64,000 nucleotides of DNA from Anthonomus grandis grandis (Eukaryota > Arthropoda > Insecta > Coleoptera > Curculionidae): the NCBI RefSeq assembly GCF_022605725.1, contig NC_065556.1, forward strand, positions 1,922,001 to 1,986,000, in the 5' to 3' direction. Position 1 is the stretch's first letter. Each line of letters begins with the position of its first letter. A model generated the notes under the pieces. It made no database searches and was not told where the DNA came from. It worked only from the letters and a program-made list of their open reading frames with translations. The position numbers were made by a program, and so were the translations under genes. Shown here piece after piece: positions 22,058-33,379 of the stretch.

Positions 22058-23575
22058 CAGGGCGTTTCAGAACTATGGGATCAAACTTCTGGGGGTTGTT
22101 CAGTGCAACAGAAGAATCTATTTGAGTATAGGAACTCATGTCTGGAAATGCGTCGCTACGCCACTACGGCCCTAAGACGCGTTAAAATTTATAAAAAACA
22201 TTAATTACCTAAATAGGATCTGCTGCACTTATTTTTACTTTTCGTACATGATACCATAACAACAATTGTTTAAAATCAACGCTTATCAATGCCAATGCTC
22301 AATGTCAAGTTTAAAAAATTTTATAGCTTACAATTTTTAAACATTTATTGCTAATGGAAAACTTTACCAATCAAGAATTGGCGGATATGCATTTGGCATA
22401 CGGAGCAACAAACTGTAATGCACGAGCAACATCGCGGTTGTATCATGAACGTTATCCAGAACGACAGTATCCTGGATAACAAAAGTTTATTGCGGTTCCT
22501 CGGCGGCTCGCTGAGACAGGCAGTAGATACCAAGATGCATGATACTGGTATTGCTCGAACCGTAAGAACGGTCAAATTTGAAGAAGAGGTGCTTCAGCGA
22601 GTTGCCGATGAACCATCAAATGTGCTACATGACGTTGCTAAGAATATGAATACGAGTAACGCTTCTGTCTGGCGGGTACTACACAAGCAACAACTTCATC
22701 CTTACCACTTCCAGAAACTCCAAGGTATGACTGCAGCCAATTATCATCCTAGAATTCAATTTTATCGATGGCTTCTGGATCACATCATTGCACAACGAAA
22801 TTTTTTAAGATATGTTTTGTGGACCGATGAAGCCTCTTTCACAAAAGACGGTATTTTTAATAGAAGGAATAGCCATGTTTGGGACGAAGAAAATCCTTAT
22901 GCAAGTTTTCCAAGAAAACATCAGAATCGTTGGTCTGTCAACTTATGGGCAGGCATTGTTGATGATTATTTAATTGGGCCATACCTTCTACCGGAACGGT
23001 TAATAGGACCTATTTATCTGCGTTTCTTGGAGGAAGTTCTCCCAGAACTTCTTGAAAATGTTCCGCTAAACGTTCGACAGCAAATGTGGTTTCACCATGA
23101 TGGAGCGCCGGTTCACTTTGCTGTACAATTACGCGAGTATTTGGCTCAGCGGTTTGGGCACCATTGGATTGCCAGAGGTGAAGCAGTTTCTTGGTCTTCT
23201 AGGTCACCCGATTTAACGTCACTCGATTTTTTCTTGTGGGGACATGTAAAGTCTTTAGTCTACGAAATTCCAGTAGAATCAGAGCTAGACTTAATTGGAC
23301 GAATAACAGCAGCATTTGAAATCATTCAAAACGAGGATCAAATTTTTAGTGTAGTCCGCCGAAATCATGTGCGGCGTTTAAATCGATGTATTGAGGTTGG
23401 AGGAAGAGAATTTGAACAATTGTTGTGATGGTATCATATACAAAAGGTAAAAATAAATGCATTAGATCCTATTTAGGTAATTAATATTTTTCTAAATTTA
23501 AACGCGTCTTAGAGCCGTAGTGGCATAGTGACACATTTCCGGACATGGGTTTCTATCATGTTCTGAAACACCCTG
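22058..23575 (+). mobile_element. DD41D mariner-like element, copy 1
   Basis: The ends are CAGGGCGTTTCAGAACTATG at 22058 and its reverse complement ending at 23575, with TA on both sides. The left inverted repeat is about 210 bp. The right one has lost about 55 bp compared with the other copy at 54349-55923, so it jumps from the GACATGGGT string straight to the terminal 20 bp. The body matches copy 2 almost base for base. One transposase gene fills the middle. Confidence 0.92.
22354..23428 (+). pseudogene. DD41D mariner-like transposase, copy 1, one frameshift near the N-terminus
   Basis: The ATG at 22354 starts ENFTNQELADMHLAYGAT, the first DNA-binding helices. A base gained near 22470-22480 shifts the frame, and copy 2 reads on in frame there. 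From about 22535 to the stop at 23426-23428 the frame is open. It has VARTVRTV-type linker sequence, a second helix-turn-helix (DVAKNMNTSNASVWRVLHKQ), the first Asp in LWTDEASFTKDG, the second in FHHDGAPVHFA, and the third in SPDLTSLDFFLWGHVKSL. Between the last two Asp residues there are 41 residues, as in the rosa/Visitor type. All three catalytic Asp residues are present. The protein would be around 350 residues, the usual size. Confidence 0.9.
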
Positions 23576-23599
23576 TATATAAAAGAAGAAATAGTATAT

Positions 23600-24015
23600 T
23601 CACTAGGCCCGTTAGCTTCTGTCAGAAGGATTGGTGAAATTCTACAAGATTTTGTTATTTCTTATGCTGACTTTATTGAAAATAATTATATTCTGACGCA
23701 TGATAATGTCAGACTACACATTGTGGGTATTACTTAAGAATATCTAAGTAATGTAGACATTTCGGGCTTGGAGTGAACAGCGTTCATAGTGCCAAGTCCA
23801 ACTGCCAACCCAATTTAATATGTTTGAAGCATGGTTGAGCAAGGAATGCGAAGTCGTGTTCGTTCCTGCTCTTTTAACATTAAATGAATTTAAATTTACT
23901 GGTTCAAAAAATAGGACCTTATGATTTATTAAGATATTCGTCATTTGATTTTAGGCATGCCAAGAAGAATGCAAGTAATCATTTGAGTACGTAGAGGCAA
24001 CACTTAATATTAGAA
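23600..24015 (+). pseudogene. Tc1-type transposase C-terminal fragment
   Basis: It begins right after the right end of the mariner-like element. It reads EILQDFVISYADFIENNYIL at about 23637-23696, then THDNVRLH with the second catalytic Asp. Then comes SPTANPI followed by TAA in place of the Glu codon expected in SPDLNPIEHVW, at about 23815. The C-terminal signature DIRHLILGMPRRMQVII lies at about 23933-23983. Stop codons and frame changes occur. The N-terminal half is missing, so this copy was already incomplete or was truncated by the neighbouring insertion. Confidence 0.8.
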
Positions 24016-25055
24016 ATGCTTCTCTGCAGTTTTTCTTAGCAATACATTTTTCTGTAGTTTATAAAAAGAGTATTTTTAAATAAATAGTTGAATGTTTTAA
24101 GAATAATTACACCTACAAAATATTTAGAAAAAAAAAAGATGATCAAATTTTAAAATTAAATTATTATTAAAATATTTCCACGTTTTTTCTGTCAAATATC
24201 AGAAATTAATCTAAAAGCAATGACGTAAATCTCCACCTGGAGGCCTATAGATCAAGCTAACAGAAAAAAGTTACGTTTTCTCAAACGTAATTTAATAAAC
24301 TTTCCGGGTCGAAAGAGAAATCAAAATCCTTAGTTAAAGAGCTTTCAGAACATTGCCGAGCATATATAATAACTCCATTTCCCATATATATTCTCCTTTC
24401 CCGTTCTTTGTCAATTACTTTAAATTTCGAATTGAAAATTTTTAGGAATATTTGGTTGCTAAGCACTATCGATATTTTTCTGTATAAATTCTTGCAAAAT
24501 AAGACAGGGAAATAATATGCAAAAATGTATTTATTTTAACTAATTAGCAGAACTTATTTATTCATAAACAAAGATATAATTTTATTGCTGTACTCTATAT
24601 GAATTATCGTCGACTTTTTTTTGTCCATGTAAAATTGTCTTCCTTACTCGACTTCCAGTTTATCAGTAGCTTTAACATGTCTCAGTGAACGATAAAAATC
24701 ATGCTGAATAAGCGGTATAAAAAGCTTAATTTCAAATAATTGGCCATCAAACAAAGACCAGTTTTCCATCAATTTAAAGGTTTTATTAAAAAAAATATCA
24801 CAAATTTTCAAGCCCTTAACACGTAATTTTCAGTTCATATTTTTTATAATGAATAGTCAAGGTAAAAAAGCCGAAAAAAAGCGACAAAGCATAGATCCAT
24901 AGCATAATTAAAAGCGAGAATTTTTTTTTGAATATTGTTGAATACCAAATTTTTCTTCAAAAAAAGTGGCTTTCTCACGTACCTCTTTAATTAAAGGATT
25001 GCTATTGAGCAATTTAAGTTACTTTACCATTACTATAACATTTAGCAAGAAAAAC
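24016..25055. other. No gene recognised
   Basis: AT-rich DNA without a recognisable family. The short open frame at 24281-24466 on the minus strand has no motif, and I treat it as chance. Confidence 0.4.
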
Positions 25056-25059
25056 ATTC

Positions 25060-25686
25060 AACTTAAAGTCTTATAAATGCAGCATCAATTGGTTGGATTA
25101 CGCATTTTGCCTTACGGCATCATCAGAACTAATTCGTATATTAAAATCATACAGCTATAGTCTAAGCATCAGTTTGCAGAAAACGACACATACTAAAAAA
25201 TTACTTATGGTAACATAAAGGTAAAAATCTACAATATCGTTATTGACTAAAATATAAACCCTTAAACACTAAATACCACTAAAATTCGATATATTTGATA
25301 CATATTTCCTAATAAAAATTAAAAAAACAGAAACATTAAAAAAGTTTTTTTCTGAATGGAATAGGTTTAAAATTAAAAATTAAGACAATTTAAAAGGTTG
25401 GATTTACCCTTTCTTGGAAGATCTTAGAACCTTTAGCTTTTCCAGAAGTGTTTTTTACCTTTTGGATATATGTAAAATGGTTTATTATCCAACATTGAAC
25501 AATTGTGACCAGCTGTTAAAACATCGCTAATACACGCTGACTTTTGTTAAACACCGGTGCTCCTGTAGTTTCTAAAAGCGTTAAATGTTCTTTTACTCTC
25601 GCAGAAATTCTTTTACTGGACTGTCTAACATACCACTTAATCTTCTGTAAAAGAGTAGCTAATTGGTAGCCTTTAAGATGTACCAA
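25060..25686 (-). pseudogene. Penelope-like element: GIY-YIG fragment and terminal repeat, minus strand
   Basis: Reading leftwards, the endonuclease domain reads KWYVRQSSKRISARVKEHL at about 25638-25580, followed in shifted frame by LTAGHNCSMLDNKPFYIYPK at about 25530-25471. The 3' terminal segment at about 25135-25070 contains TCTGATGATGCCGTAAGGCA, the kind of GATGATG...hairpin motif that ends Penelope-like elements. RT is absent. The remnant ends against the QNKN-family DNA transposon at 25687, which may have landed inside it. Confidence 0.7.
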
Positions 25687-25911
25687 TTGAGGACCGTTTT
25701 TTCAAAACTCTCTTTGTCCAAATTTCAAATTTTACAGGAACATAAATTTTTTAATTACGTTTAATTATGTAACATACAATTTTTTTTTAAAACAATTAAG
25801 CATACCAAAACTTACTTTATCCAATTTTATTCAAACAAATAATCATATTTTAATCTTTAATTTAAAACTGAAAATATTTATTATTAAAAAAATTTTTCTT
25901 ATTCATTCTGG

Positions 25912-27663
25912 ATTTCGTCTTGATTCTCATCCTTTAGCAAGTGGTCATCCTCGGTACGGTTTTCATTAGTTGTCCCGAGAAGCTCCTTGTAAAAATCGTC
26001 TTCAGCATTTTCAACGTACTTTATTATTTTAGGTATATGCTATCTTTACCTCTTTAACATGATTTGTCTTTAGAATCTCCAATGCTTTGTCTATTCACAT
26101 TTACCTTTCCTCCTTCTTTGCGGTATTCTATTATTCTACATTGTGTCATATTAAATGGAAGTTTGGGTTTTATTAGCTTTTTAGACTCAGTTTTATAATC
26201 ATAAGTTTTCCAGTGCTCCCCCCACTCCTTTACGTGTCCATATTTACTTAGTACGTCATAATATTGAGCAGGTGTTTCTATGCTTTCGAGCTTACGAAAT
26301 TCTCTTTCTATTCTCCTAAAAACCCTATTTGGGGGCATGTAGCTGTGACCGCGAATGGGATAAATTTGCTAAATTTTGAAAAAAACTTTCGATTTTTCAA
26401 GAAATCTATATAAAGCTGCTCTCAGTATGGAGTTCTTATTTTGCACCGCACAAGAATCAGAAAAAAGACGAAGTGCCTTAGGCTCCCATTCTCTTTCCTC
26501 TTTAATTATTTTTTGTTCCAAAATTTGCAGATAATTTAGTAACGCAGAATCTACTTCATTAGCTCCTTTTCCAGCTTGTGTCTCTAGCCATGTGTACAAC
26601 GATACTTTATTTTTACCTATTGGAGTGTTATTAGTCATAATGCAGAGATTATAAAGCCACACTTGCCTTAAGTAAAAAACCTCTTCTATGGATAGTTTTG
26701 GTATGGGTTGATTTTGCTGCATATCAAAAGTGATGTCAATTTCATTTTCATTTTGTTATTTCATTAACTCAAAGAATCTTTTTGCACGCAGTTTGTGGAT
26801 TCTTAACTTGGTTCTAATATCATTTCTCTTTTCCAAATCTTTTTTCACTTTCACTTTAATCAATAGTTCCTTGCAAGTTGAACAAGTGTCACTGTGAGGA
26901 GAGCCAAATCCAAGATTAAATTGCTCATAGAAAACTTTTCTAAATTTACTCATGGAGCATATTTTTTTTTAGTATATTGCTCCCTACACTTATATTTTTT
27001 TATGTGATTAATCACATCTACAGTCACCTTCCTATCATCTTCTTTGGTTGTGTTACCCCCTCTTTGTTCTTTGGGTGTTTGGCCAGTTTCCAAAAACAGA
27101 CGAGCTATTCATGCAAGCCGGTCCCTCGATACACCTAAATGAAATAAAACGTTATTAAATACAGTTATTATTGCGTGGATAGAAAGGATGGTACCTGTAA
27201 TCAACTGAAACGATTTTGCACAAATCTGCAGTGGTTCATTACTACTCGTTTTTCTAATTTCTTACCTAACGGATACATTTTTGGGATATCGTACGGTATC
27301 AGGATCAACACGGTGCCGCATTGGTGTACTTATACTTACTATTACATATACTTAAGCAAAAATGCATTCTGCGATTCTTTGGTACTATTTAGATACAAAA
27401 GCTTCCGAAAATCTAAGAAAAAAAATAAAACTTAAATAAGGCACTACTTTACATATAGAATAAAAACAAAGTACCTTCCAAATCTGCGAGTGTCAGCATT
27501 GCTACTGAACAGTAGTGCTTCTTATTTAACTGCTCAGCATGTGAGCACACAATATCTAATACTTCCGCGTTCGCTTCCGTGTATCGAGTTGATTTTTTCC
27601 GCGAAACTTTTCGTTTGCGTCCTCCAGGCACTTCTACGACATTCGTTAAATATTCAGACATTT
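25912..27663 (-). pseudogene. QNKN-family protein, putative transposase, broken into several frames
   Basis: I recognise this as a widespread, multi-copy insect protein family but have no confident superfamily name. The N-terminus, MSEYLTNVVEVPGGRKRKVS, is at about 27663-27604. GVSRDRLARIARLF-like sequence and RGGNTTKEDDRKVTVDVINH lie at about 27135-27000. The cysteine motif SPHSDTCSTCKELL (26910-26860) sits in the frame 26953-26756. Next come MQQNQPIPKLSIEEVFYLRQ (26722-26663) and FSDSCAVQNKNSILRAALYR (about 26460-26401), a possible catalytic D-x-C-x2-QNKN site. The C-terminal part runs 26338-26054, then to an acidic end near 25915. Stops and frameshifts separate the pieces. Its position between inverted repeats supports a transposase role by inference. 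Confidence 0.7.
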
Positions 27664-27806
27664 TTAAACTGCGAAACACATGTGCATCGGCTTGCTACTT
27701 ATACCAAACTAAGATCAAAATAAACGATTATTAAACGAACTACGAAATGTAAATATATAATGCGTGAAGTTCTATTTATGTATATATTTACCAATATGTA
27801 CCGGAT

Positions 27807-28000
27807 AAAGCGAGTTTTGATATATCCTATGGTTGGGATTAAGCGAGTTTTGCAAAACTTATACAAAATCTAACATTTTTCTGTATGAAACAAAGCGAGT
27901 TTTGCAAAAACTGACTTCTTCAATCGATGCGGAAGGCCAAAATTATGTAGAAACGATATAAAACTCAATTTTGCATAATTTGGACAAAGTGAGTTTTGAA
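27807..28000. repeat. Subterminal GCGAGTTTTG repeats of the QNKN-family transposon
   Basis: AAGCGAGTTTTG occurs at about 27808, 27841 and 27894 (two of these extend to GCAAAAC), with degenerate copies AACTCAATTTTGCA at about 27962 and AAGTGAGTTTTGAAG at about 27987. The last overlaps the terminal inverted repeat. Such clusters often bind the transposase, but that is inference. Confidence 0.7.
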
Positions 28001-28019
28001 GAAACGATCCTCAATTAAG

Positions 28020-30075
28020 TCTCTTCCTCTATTAACTACTGTAATCAGAGCATGTCTATATCTCTGTTACTGTGGCAAGTTCCTAAAATACCTGTTTTGT
28101 TTCTAAGTTATTAAATAGTGTGTAGTGTAAAAAAGTGGAAAATATTTAAATTGAACTTTTCGTTATTTTTTTTCCTTAACCGTTTTGAGGAATTCACTTT
28201 AAAGGTAGATTTTCATGGTTCAGTTGGAGTTTAAGATTCAGAAAACAGTAATATCTTACACATTCAGGCCTCACACCTTTAAGAATATCTTCTTAAATGT
28301 ATCAAAATTTAAAGCACAAGCGCTATCAACTCACATAATCATCACATCACTCATAATATATTATTATTTTTAATAAGTCTTTTTGAGAGAAATCTTACCT
28401 GCCTCTACATCTTAAAATTAGTTAGCAAGAATGATTATTTTATTGTATTCTGGAACTTGTGGATTATCTTGCCTCGTACTATTCCCAAAAATATTTCAAA
28501 GCTTCTTTTCCTTCAAGCTGTTTATTAGTCTAAGAGCTTCAACAGCCCATCAATTCTATGTCTGTAGACTCTATATAGAGCAACTTTAACCTTTTATGAC
28601 ATAGGTATAGGATCTACAGGTTCTTGCTGTGCTATAAATTTAATAAAATAATTTTAAGATACTGAAATAAGAAATATTTTTTGAATATGCCACTTTGACA
28701 ATATTGAACAAATATTGTTAACTTTAACAGTTTGCTGGGATCTTGCAGTTCTTTTTTAGGTTCATTAATTTGATTTTCTCGCAGAAAAAATAAAAGTGAT
28801 ACTTCAGCAAGTGCATGTTCAGCTTAACGTATTTTCCTAAATAGAAATTTTTCTTATTAATGTTTCCTTACAGATAGATGGGGATGAGGAGCTACGTAAA
28901 ATGATTTGCGAGAGCTTCATCTGATTTATCTCCCCTTGATTTCTTTTTCGCAATTTGATATTGAAAATTTATGATAGTAACCGTAATTTCTTAATAGATT
29001 AAGGGGGATAACAAATAATACAGCTACCTCTTATAAGCCGCAGTTTTATCAGATAACTCTGAAGGCTGGACGTCAAACGAACGAAATTCATTTTTAATTA
29101 TTCCTGTCTTAATTAATGAAGGCCTAACAAATAACAGCTATATCCTTTGTAAAAAAGACAAAAATATTTAAAAATCTAGAGATTAATCAATTTGATAATG
29201 AATAATTAATAAGTAATCATAATAAACAAATTTTAGTTGTTTTTCTCAATGAAATGTAGTTGCTCAGAATACATTAAAAGTATTAAAGCATCGTTTACAA
29301 GCTTATTTATTGAATTGAAAAATGAAGTGACTGCTATATAATATAGACAGTTTTTAGTCAATGTCAACAATAGTATTAAATAATTGACAATACAATATAT
29401 ATTACGGAAATTTGTACAAATACATAATCAATTTATAGACACAACTTAAAAGTAATTAATATTAACATAATATAATTCATAGTGCTAACTGTAGATATTT
29501 TAACAATAATTAATTTGATTCCTAATTTTTTATATTTTCTTAATTAGATAATGAATCCATTTAAATGAAACGGAATATTTTACTAGACTACAAATTAGGC
29601 CTGTGCTCAAATTTTTTCATTTTCTACATTGATACAAAGACAAAAAAAAGTTTATATTTCCGTTGTAAATAAATAAATAAGTTATTCTACTTTAAGGAGC
29701 GGAGGAGGCATAAGAAGTAACTATGAGAAAATTGAAAATTTAATCAAAATTGACAAGTGAATCAACTTTTAGGGGAATATAATTTTATGACAAATGGCAA
29801 CTACGTAAGCTGATAATCAAAAATAATTAAAACATGTACTTAAAATTACTTTATCGGTAATTTTTTAAAACTATTGTAATTTCGTGTAATAAACTGTGTT
29901 AGTTCAATATTAAATTTTTTTTTTGTAATGACCTAACTTATAACTTGGCAGTAAAATATTAAGAATTTTCGGAACCAAAAATAATATATTTCTTTGCAAA
30001 TGAAATTTATTAAAAAAATATGATTGTATTTTATTATTTCTTTTAGAACGGGTGCTATAATAATGATTAAGTTTA
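28020..30075. other. No gene recognised
   Basis: About 2 kb of AT-rich DNA with no reading frame resembling a known protein and no inverted or tandem repeat that I could detect by eye. The frame at 29910-30098 on the minus strand has no motif. Confidence 0.4.
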
Positions 30076-30079
30076 GTGC

Positions 30080-30471
30080 ACATCTCCAATTTTAACATTT
30101 CCGATTCCTAAACAATTTTTTATTTTGGATACCGATGCAAGCAATGTTGGATTTGGAGCCGTTCTAGTACAAAAATATGAAGATAACGAGCAAGTGATAG
30201 CTTATTTTAGTAAAATGTTATCAAAACCAGAAAAAAACTATTGTGTCATCAGACGAGAGCGATTGGCAGCAGTAAAAGCTATTGAAAATTTTCATAGATA
30301 TTTGGATGGCCAACGATTCATCCTTAGAACTGACCATGCTTCTCTAAAATGGCTGTTTCAAATAAAAAACCCAGAAGGACAAATAACATGGTAGCTTCAA
30401 CGATTAAAAGAGTATCACTTTACAATAGAACATAGGAAAGGCGAATATCAACAAAATGCCGATGCTTTCGA
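30080..30471 (+). pseudogene. Ty3/gypsy RNase H domain fragment
   Basis: The fragment starts at about 30083 with PILTFPIPKQFFILDTDASN, the junction of RT thumb and RNase H typical of Ty3/gypsy. It continues GFGAVLVQ, VIAYFSKMLSKPEKNYCVI, ERLAAVKAIENFHRYL and LRTDHASLKWLF, all in one frame to 30394. There, TAG replaces the usual Trp of ARWLQRL. After the stop it continues LQRLKEYHFTIEHRKGEYQQ and ADAF to about 30471. Catalytic Asp and Glu positions (DTDAS, ERLA, RTDH) are intact. RT and integrase are absent and no LTR was seen, so it is an isolated piece. Confidence 0.88.
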
Positions 30472-30474
30472 CTA

Positions 30475-31520
30475 CGTTCTACTTACCTTTGGTTTATTAT
30501 TTTTATCTATAGTGTCCAGTTTTTAATTAGTTGTCTTCTTGTTTAAGTAGTACTACTAAGTAGTCATCTTATTTGAGGGCCCCATTTTGGCCCTAATTTA
30601 GGTTATTTAGTTGTAAATTTTCTTACAACTAAATAACCTGTAGTTTTTATTTCCTAGAATTTGTATACTAGCTTGCTTTAACTGTCAGTATTCTCCTAAA
30701 ATTATTGGTCTTTTTCGGCAAAACTAATAATTCTAGAGATAATTCTAAATATTTCGAAACTGTTTAAAAAGGACAGTTTTTAACTTGGAATCAATTAAAC
30801 GACAGTCAAGGCAAGTTAGGTTAGTGTTTTTGACGTTGACAATAAAAGTGTATTCCCGAATTTCGTTACAATATAATTAAGACTTTAGTAATGCAGACCA
30901 TAGTGCTATAAATAATTACTTGTGTGAGATTAATTAAGATTTGTTCCTAAATTATTCCGATAGGAATGTAGATGTATATCGATTCTATCAAGTATTAAAT
31001 TTCTACCAACATCACATTTCAAATCTTAATGAACTTCTGCATAGAGATTGTAAAAGTTTTTTGTATCACCTAAACAGTAAAATCTTAATAAAGTAAAATT
31101 CCTAATTCTATGTATTAGGGGGTTATATAATAAAAGGCTATGGATAAATAGCAAATGGGTTTGCCGGATTGTTTTCAGTAGTGTAAATTCCAAATAAAAA
31201 TATCATTTAACAAAAAAGTAATTGTATTGGCATTCCTAATCCTAATCTTTTAGTAGCCATGTCTTTTAATAAAATACCTAAAGGTAAACCTTCGTTAGTA
31301 TCTGGTGGAGTACACTCAAACTTTTTTTTTTATTGTAGTGTGCTTGTTGTGTCTCTTATCCTTTTTTTACTTTCATAAAAAATCCATAAGCTCAGCAGTA
31401 TTTTCATCACTTTGGAAGCAAAATAATTACAGAGGTGTATGTAAACAGTGGGCCATTCCAAACCCCTTGGGTGGAATAATTTGGTCAAAATTATCAAAAC
31501 TGTTTCTTTTGTAAGGAACT
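30475..31520. other. No gene recognised; includes a perfect hairpin
   Basis: AT-rich spacer with one notable structure: a perfect inverted repeat with 17 nt arms at 30600-30639. No protein family is identifiable. Confidence 0.4.
30600..30639. repeat. Perfect 17-nt inverted repeat (hairpin)
   Basis: AGGTTATTTAGTTGTAA is followed by the loop ATTTTC and its exact reverse complement. No terminator-like run or element boundary lies beside it, so its origin is unclear. Confidence 0.85.
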
Positions 31521-31524
31521 CGAA

Positions 31525-31917
31525 GCACTAGTTTTGCCCAGGCAGGTCTGCTGGAACAAACTTAAGGACCTGATAAATGCCTAAGAAAAAGGTTATGAAA
31601 TAGATGTGATGCATATGGACTTTTTCAAAGCATTTGATAGGGTTAACCAGAGTATTTTGCAAAGCACGTATAACTTTTTTGGATTTTTTCTTCAAATTAT
31701 CAATTGGTTTAATAGTTTCGTATTTGGTTTATCTCAGCAGGTTCAACTAGTGTTCTGGAATTTACTAGAATGGTCTTACTTCCAATGTATCTCATTTTTT
31801 GATGATGATTTGCTGATGATTTTTAATTCTAGAGAACAGTTTTATCGCTTGTAAGTTAAACTTTATTATAAAGTGAGTTAAATAAACGAAATAAATAATG
31901 TGTTTCTTAATATAAAG
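31525..31917 (+). pseudogene. Non-LTR RT fragment (jockey-type), interrupted by a later insertion
   Basis: FCPGRSAGTNLRT lies at about 31532-31570 (the GF..GRST.TNL motif). Motif A reads VMHMDFFKAFDRVNQSIL at about 31602-31655, and a degenerate active site SFFDDDLLMIFNS at about 31794-31832. NNVFLNIK follows at about 31896-31917, where a non-LTR insertion cuts it. The continuation would lie at 33333 onward but is too decayed to follow beyond about 33375. There are stops and frameshifts. It is an older host element for the recent insertion. Confidence 0.7.
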
Positions 31918-31929
31918 TAAGCAGATAGT

Positions 31930-31931
<2 letters not shown>

Positions 31932-31960
<29 letters not shown>

Positions 31961-33318
31961 GGGTCGGTGGAGAAATTCTTTATGAACACTGGTTACGCGG
32001 CGCCGCCCCCAGTAGTGTGGGACTCAGTGTCGAGTCTGTCTCGTCCTATACCCACTAAAACTCCACCGCTGGGTGGTGCCTTGTGGCTCCCTACACTGCG
32101 GTCTGCTAAGAAGCAGTCCTATTGTGTCCCATATGTTTAGTCCCACAGGTTCAATTCTGTAGCTTCAAGGAAGTCCAGGATTGTGCCCAGTGGTAGATTT
32201 CTTATACCCTCTGGTGCGGGTTTCTCTTCCCCCAGGAATGTTGCCCTGGTTTGATTATATGCTTCACAGAAGCACAGTATGTGAAGAGTTGTTTCGTCCT
32301 CCTCATTGCATCCCCTACATAGCGAGGTATCTGATTTCCCTAGCGTATGCAGGTGTTTCCTGCTAGGTGCATGGCCTGTGAGTAGCCCTGCGACCTTTCG
32401 CAGTTGTTGTCTGGAGAGGCCCAGTATGTTCTCACCCTTCTTGAAGGGTGGGCTGCCTATAAGTTGTTTGGATTGTTCCATCTTTGGCAGCTGCTCCCAG
32501 TAGAATTTGTTCTGGTTTGTTAGCCAGTTGCCGATTTCCCTCTTCCAGGTCTTATCGCTGACATAACATGTTGGTTCAGGGCCTACCAGGCTGTTGCTGG
32601 CTCCCTGGGTTGCAAGTTGGTTAGCCCTTCTTGCAGCCTTATTGTTGCCCATATTCTCTGCTAGGATTATCTCTGGCCTATTTTGCGCTTCGGCGAGGTT
32701 CCTGAGATCCTCCCAGCAGCTTTGCACAGTCCTTGACTTAGTCTCGAACTGTTGTAGTGCAAGTGTCGCAGCCTGGTCTCCTGTGAAAATTGCGAAGGTT
32801 TTGCCTCTTGGCAGCCCTTCTCTCACCAGTTGGACACAGGTTTGAATTCCTATTATGCTTGCCTGTAAATTTGTTGTTTCGAGGCCCAGGTTTAGCATAA
32901 GTTGTCTGCCCTGTTGTTCGTCCTCCACCATGCCCACAGCTACCCCGATCTTGGATCGTTTGGTTGCCGTGTGCCATACTGAGTAACCTCTTTGCCTGAG
33001 CCTGTTCGCTTCTGCGTCCAGTGGTCCCCTTTTTTCTTTGATGATAAAAGGTTTGTCTAGGTATGTGACCTTAGTTCTGTCTGTTCTTAGGGCCAGGCGC
33101 CCAAGGTCCTGTATTTTGTCAAATAGGGCATTGTGCCCATCTTTCGATAGGATTGTTGCGCCATTTGACAGCAGTCTTTTCGCCCCCGTTATAGCTTTAG
33201 CCCGTACCACTAAGTGTAGCGGGCTTAGTCCTATCAGGTTCTCTAGGGCAGCAGTCGGCGTTGTTGACATCGCTCCTGTTATGCCCAGACATGCTATTCG
33301 TTGTGTTCTGTTGATATC
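31932..33318 (-). mobile_element. Recent 5'-truncated non-LTR retrotransposon insertion with poly(A) tail and target duplication
   Basis: A poly(T) run of 29 (31932-31960) is the poly(A) tail of a minus-strand copy. TAAGCAGATAGTAG stands directly outside both ends (31918-31931 and 33319-33332), a 14 bp or slightly longer target-site duplication. The DNA inside is far richer in G+C than its surroundings and has an uninterrupted frame. Perfect duplications, a long tail and an open frame all point to a young insertion of the C-terminal part of ORF2 plus a 3' UTR of about 175 bp. Confidence 0.95.
32137..33317 (-). CDS. ORF2 C-terminal part with degenerate RNase H-like domain (5' truncated)
   Basis: The frame is open from the truncation point at about 33317 to the stop at 32137; the first ATG is at 33270. 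It begins RIACLGITGAMSTTPTAALE, the segment after RT in elements that carry RNase H. An RNase H-like fold follows, but the usual catalytic motifs look replaced. The TDGS position reads VWHTATKRSK, the Glu position LQASIIGIQTCV, the SDSQAA position FTGDQAATLAL, and the GHxGxxGNExAD position AENMGNNKAARRANQLA. Near the C-terminus is a Cys/His cluster, LCRGCNEEDETTLHILC. The piece is 377 residues from the first ATG. With no RT domain it cannot move itself. The copy is recent, so these substitutions were probably already in the parent. Confidence 0.8.
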
Positions 33319-33379
33319 TAAGCAGATAGTAGTTACTTAAGTTTAGATAGATGATTTAGAAAAGTAATTATGGTAATAT

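Larger units (their letters stand above)
25687..28014 (-). mobile_element. DNA transposon of the QNKN family with ~40 bp inverted repeats
   Basis: The left end (25687) starts TTGAGGACCGTTTTTTCAAA and continues ACTCTCTTTGTCCAAATT. The right end, read in reverse from 28014, starts TTGAGGATCGTTTCTTCAAA and continues ACTCACTTTGTCCAAATT. These ~40 bp repeats differ at only a few positions. Inside the right end a subterminal motif GCGAGTTTTG is repeated (about 27809, 27842, 27895, and as GTGAGTTTTG at 27989). TTAA follows the right end; the left flank is CCAA, so a TTAA target is possible but not shown. One protein-coding region of an uncharacterised, multi-copy insect family fills the middle on the minus strand. 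Confidence 0.8.

Noticed and set aside
27807..28000. Repeated GCGAGTTTTG considered as a CRISPR-like array
   Set aside because: Repeats are only about 10-19 bp, unevenly spaced, and lie inside a transposon end.
30600..30639. Hairpin considered as a bacterial-type terminator
   Set aside because: The context is eukaryotic and no gene ends there.
32181..33340. Several plus-strand open frames over the 377-codon minus-strand frame
   Set aside because: Antisense shadows created by the high GC of this insertion; no protein family fits them.
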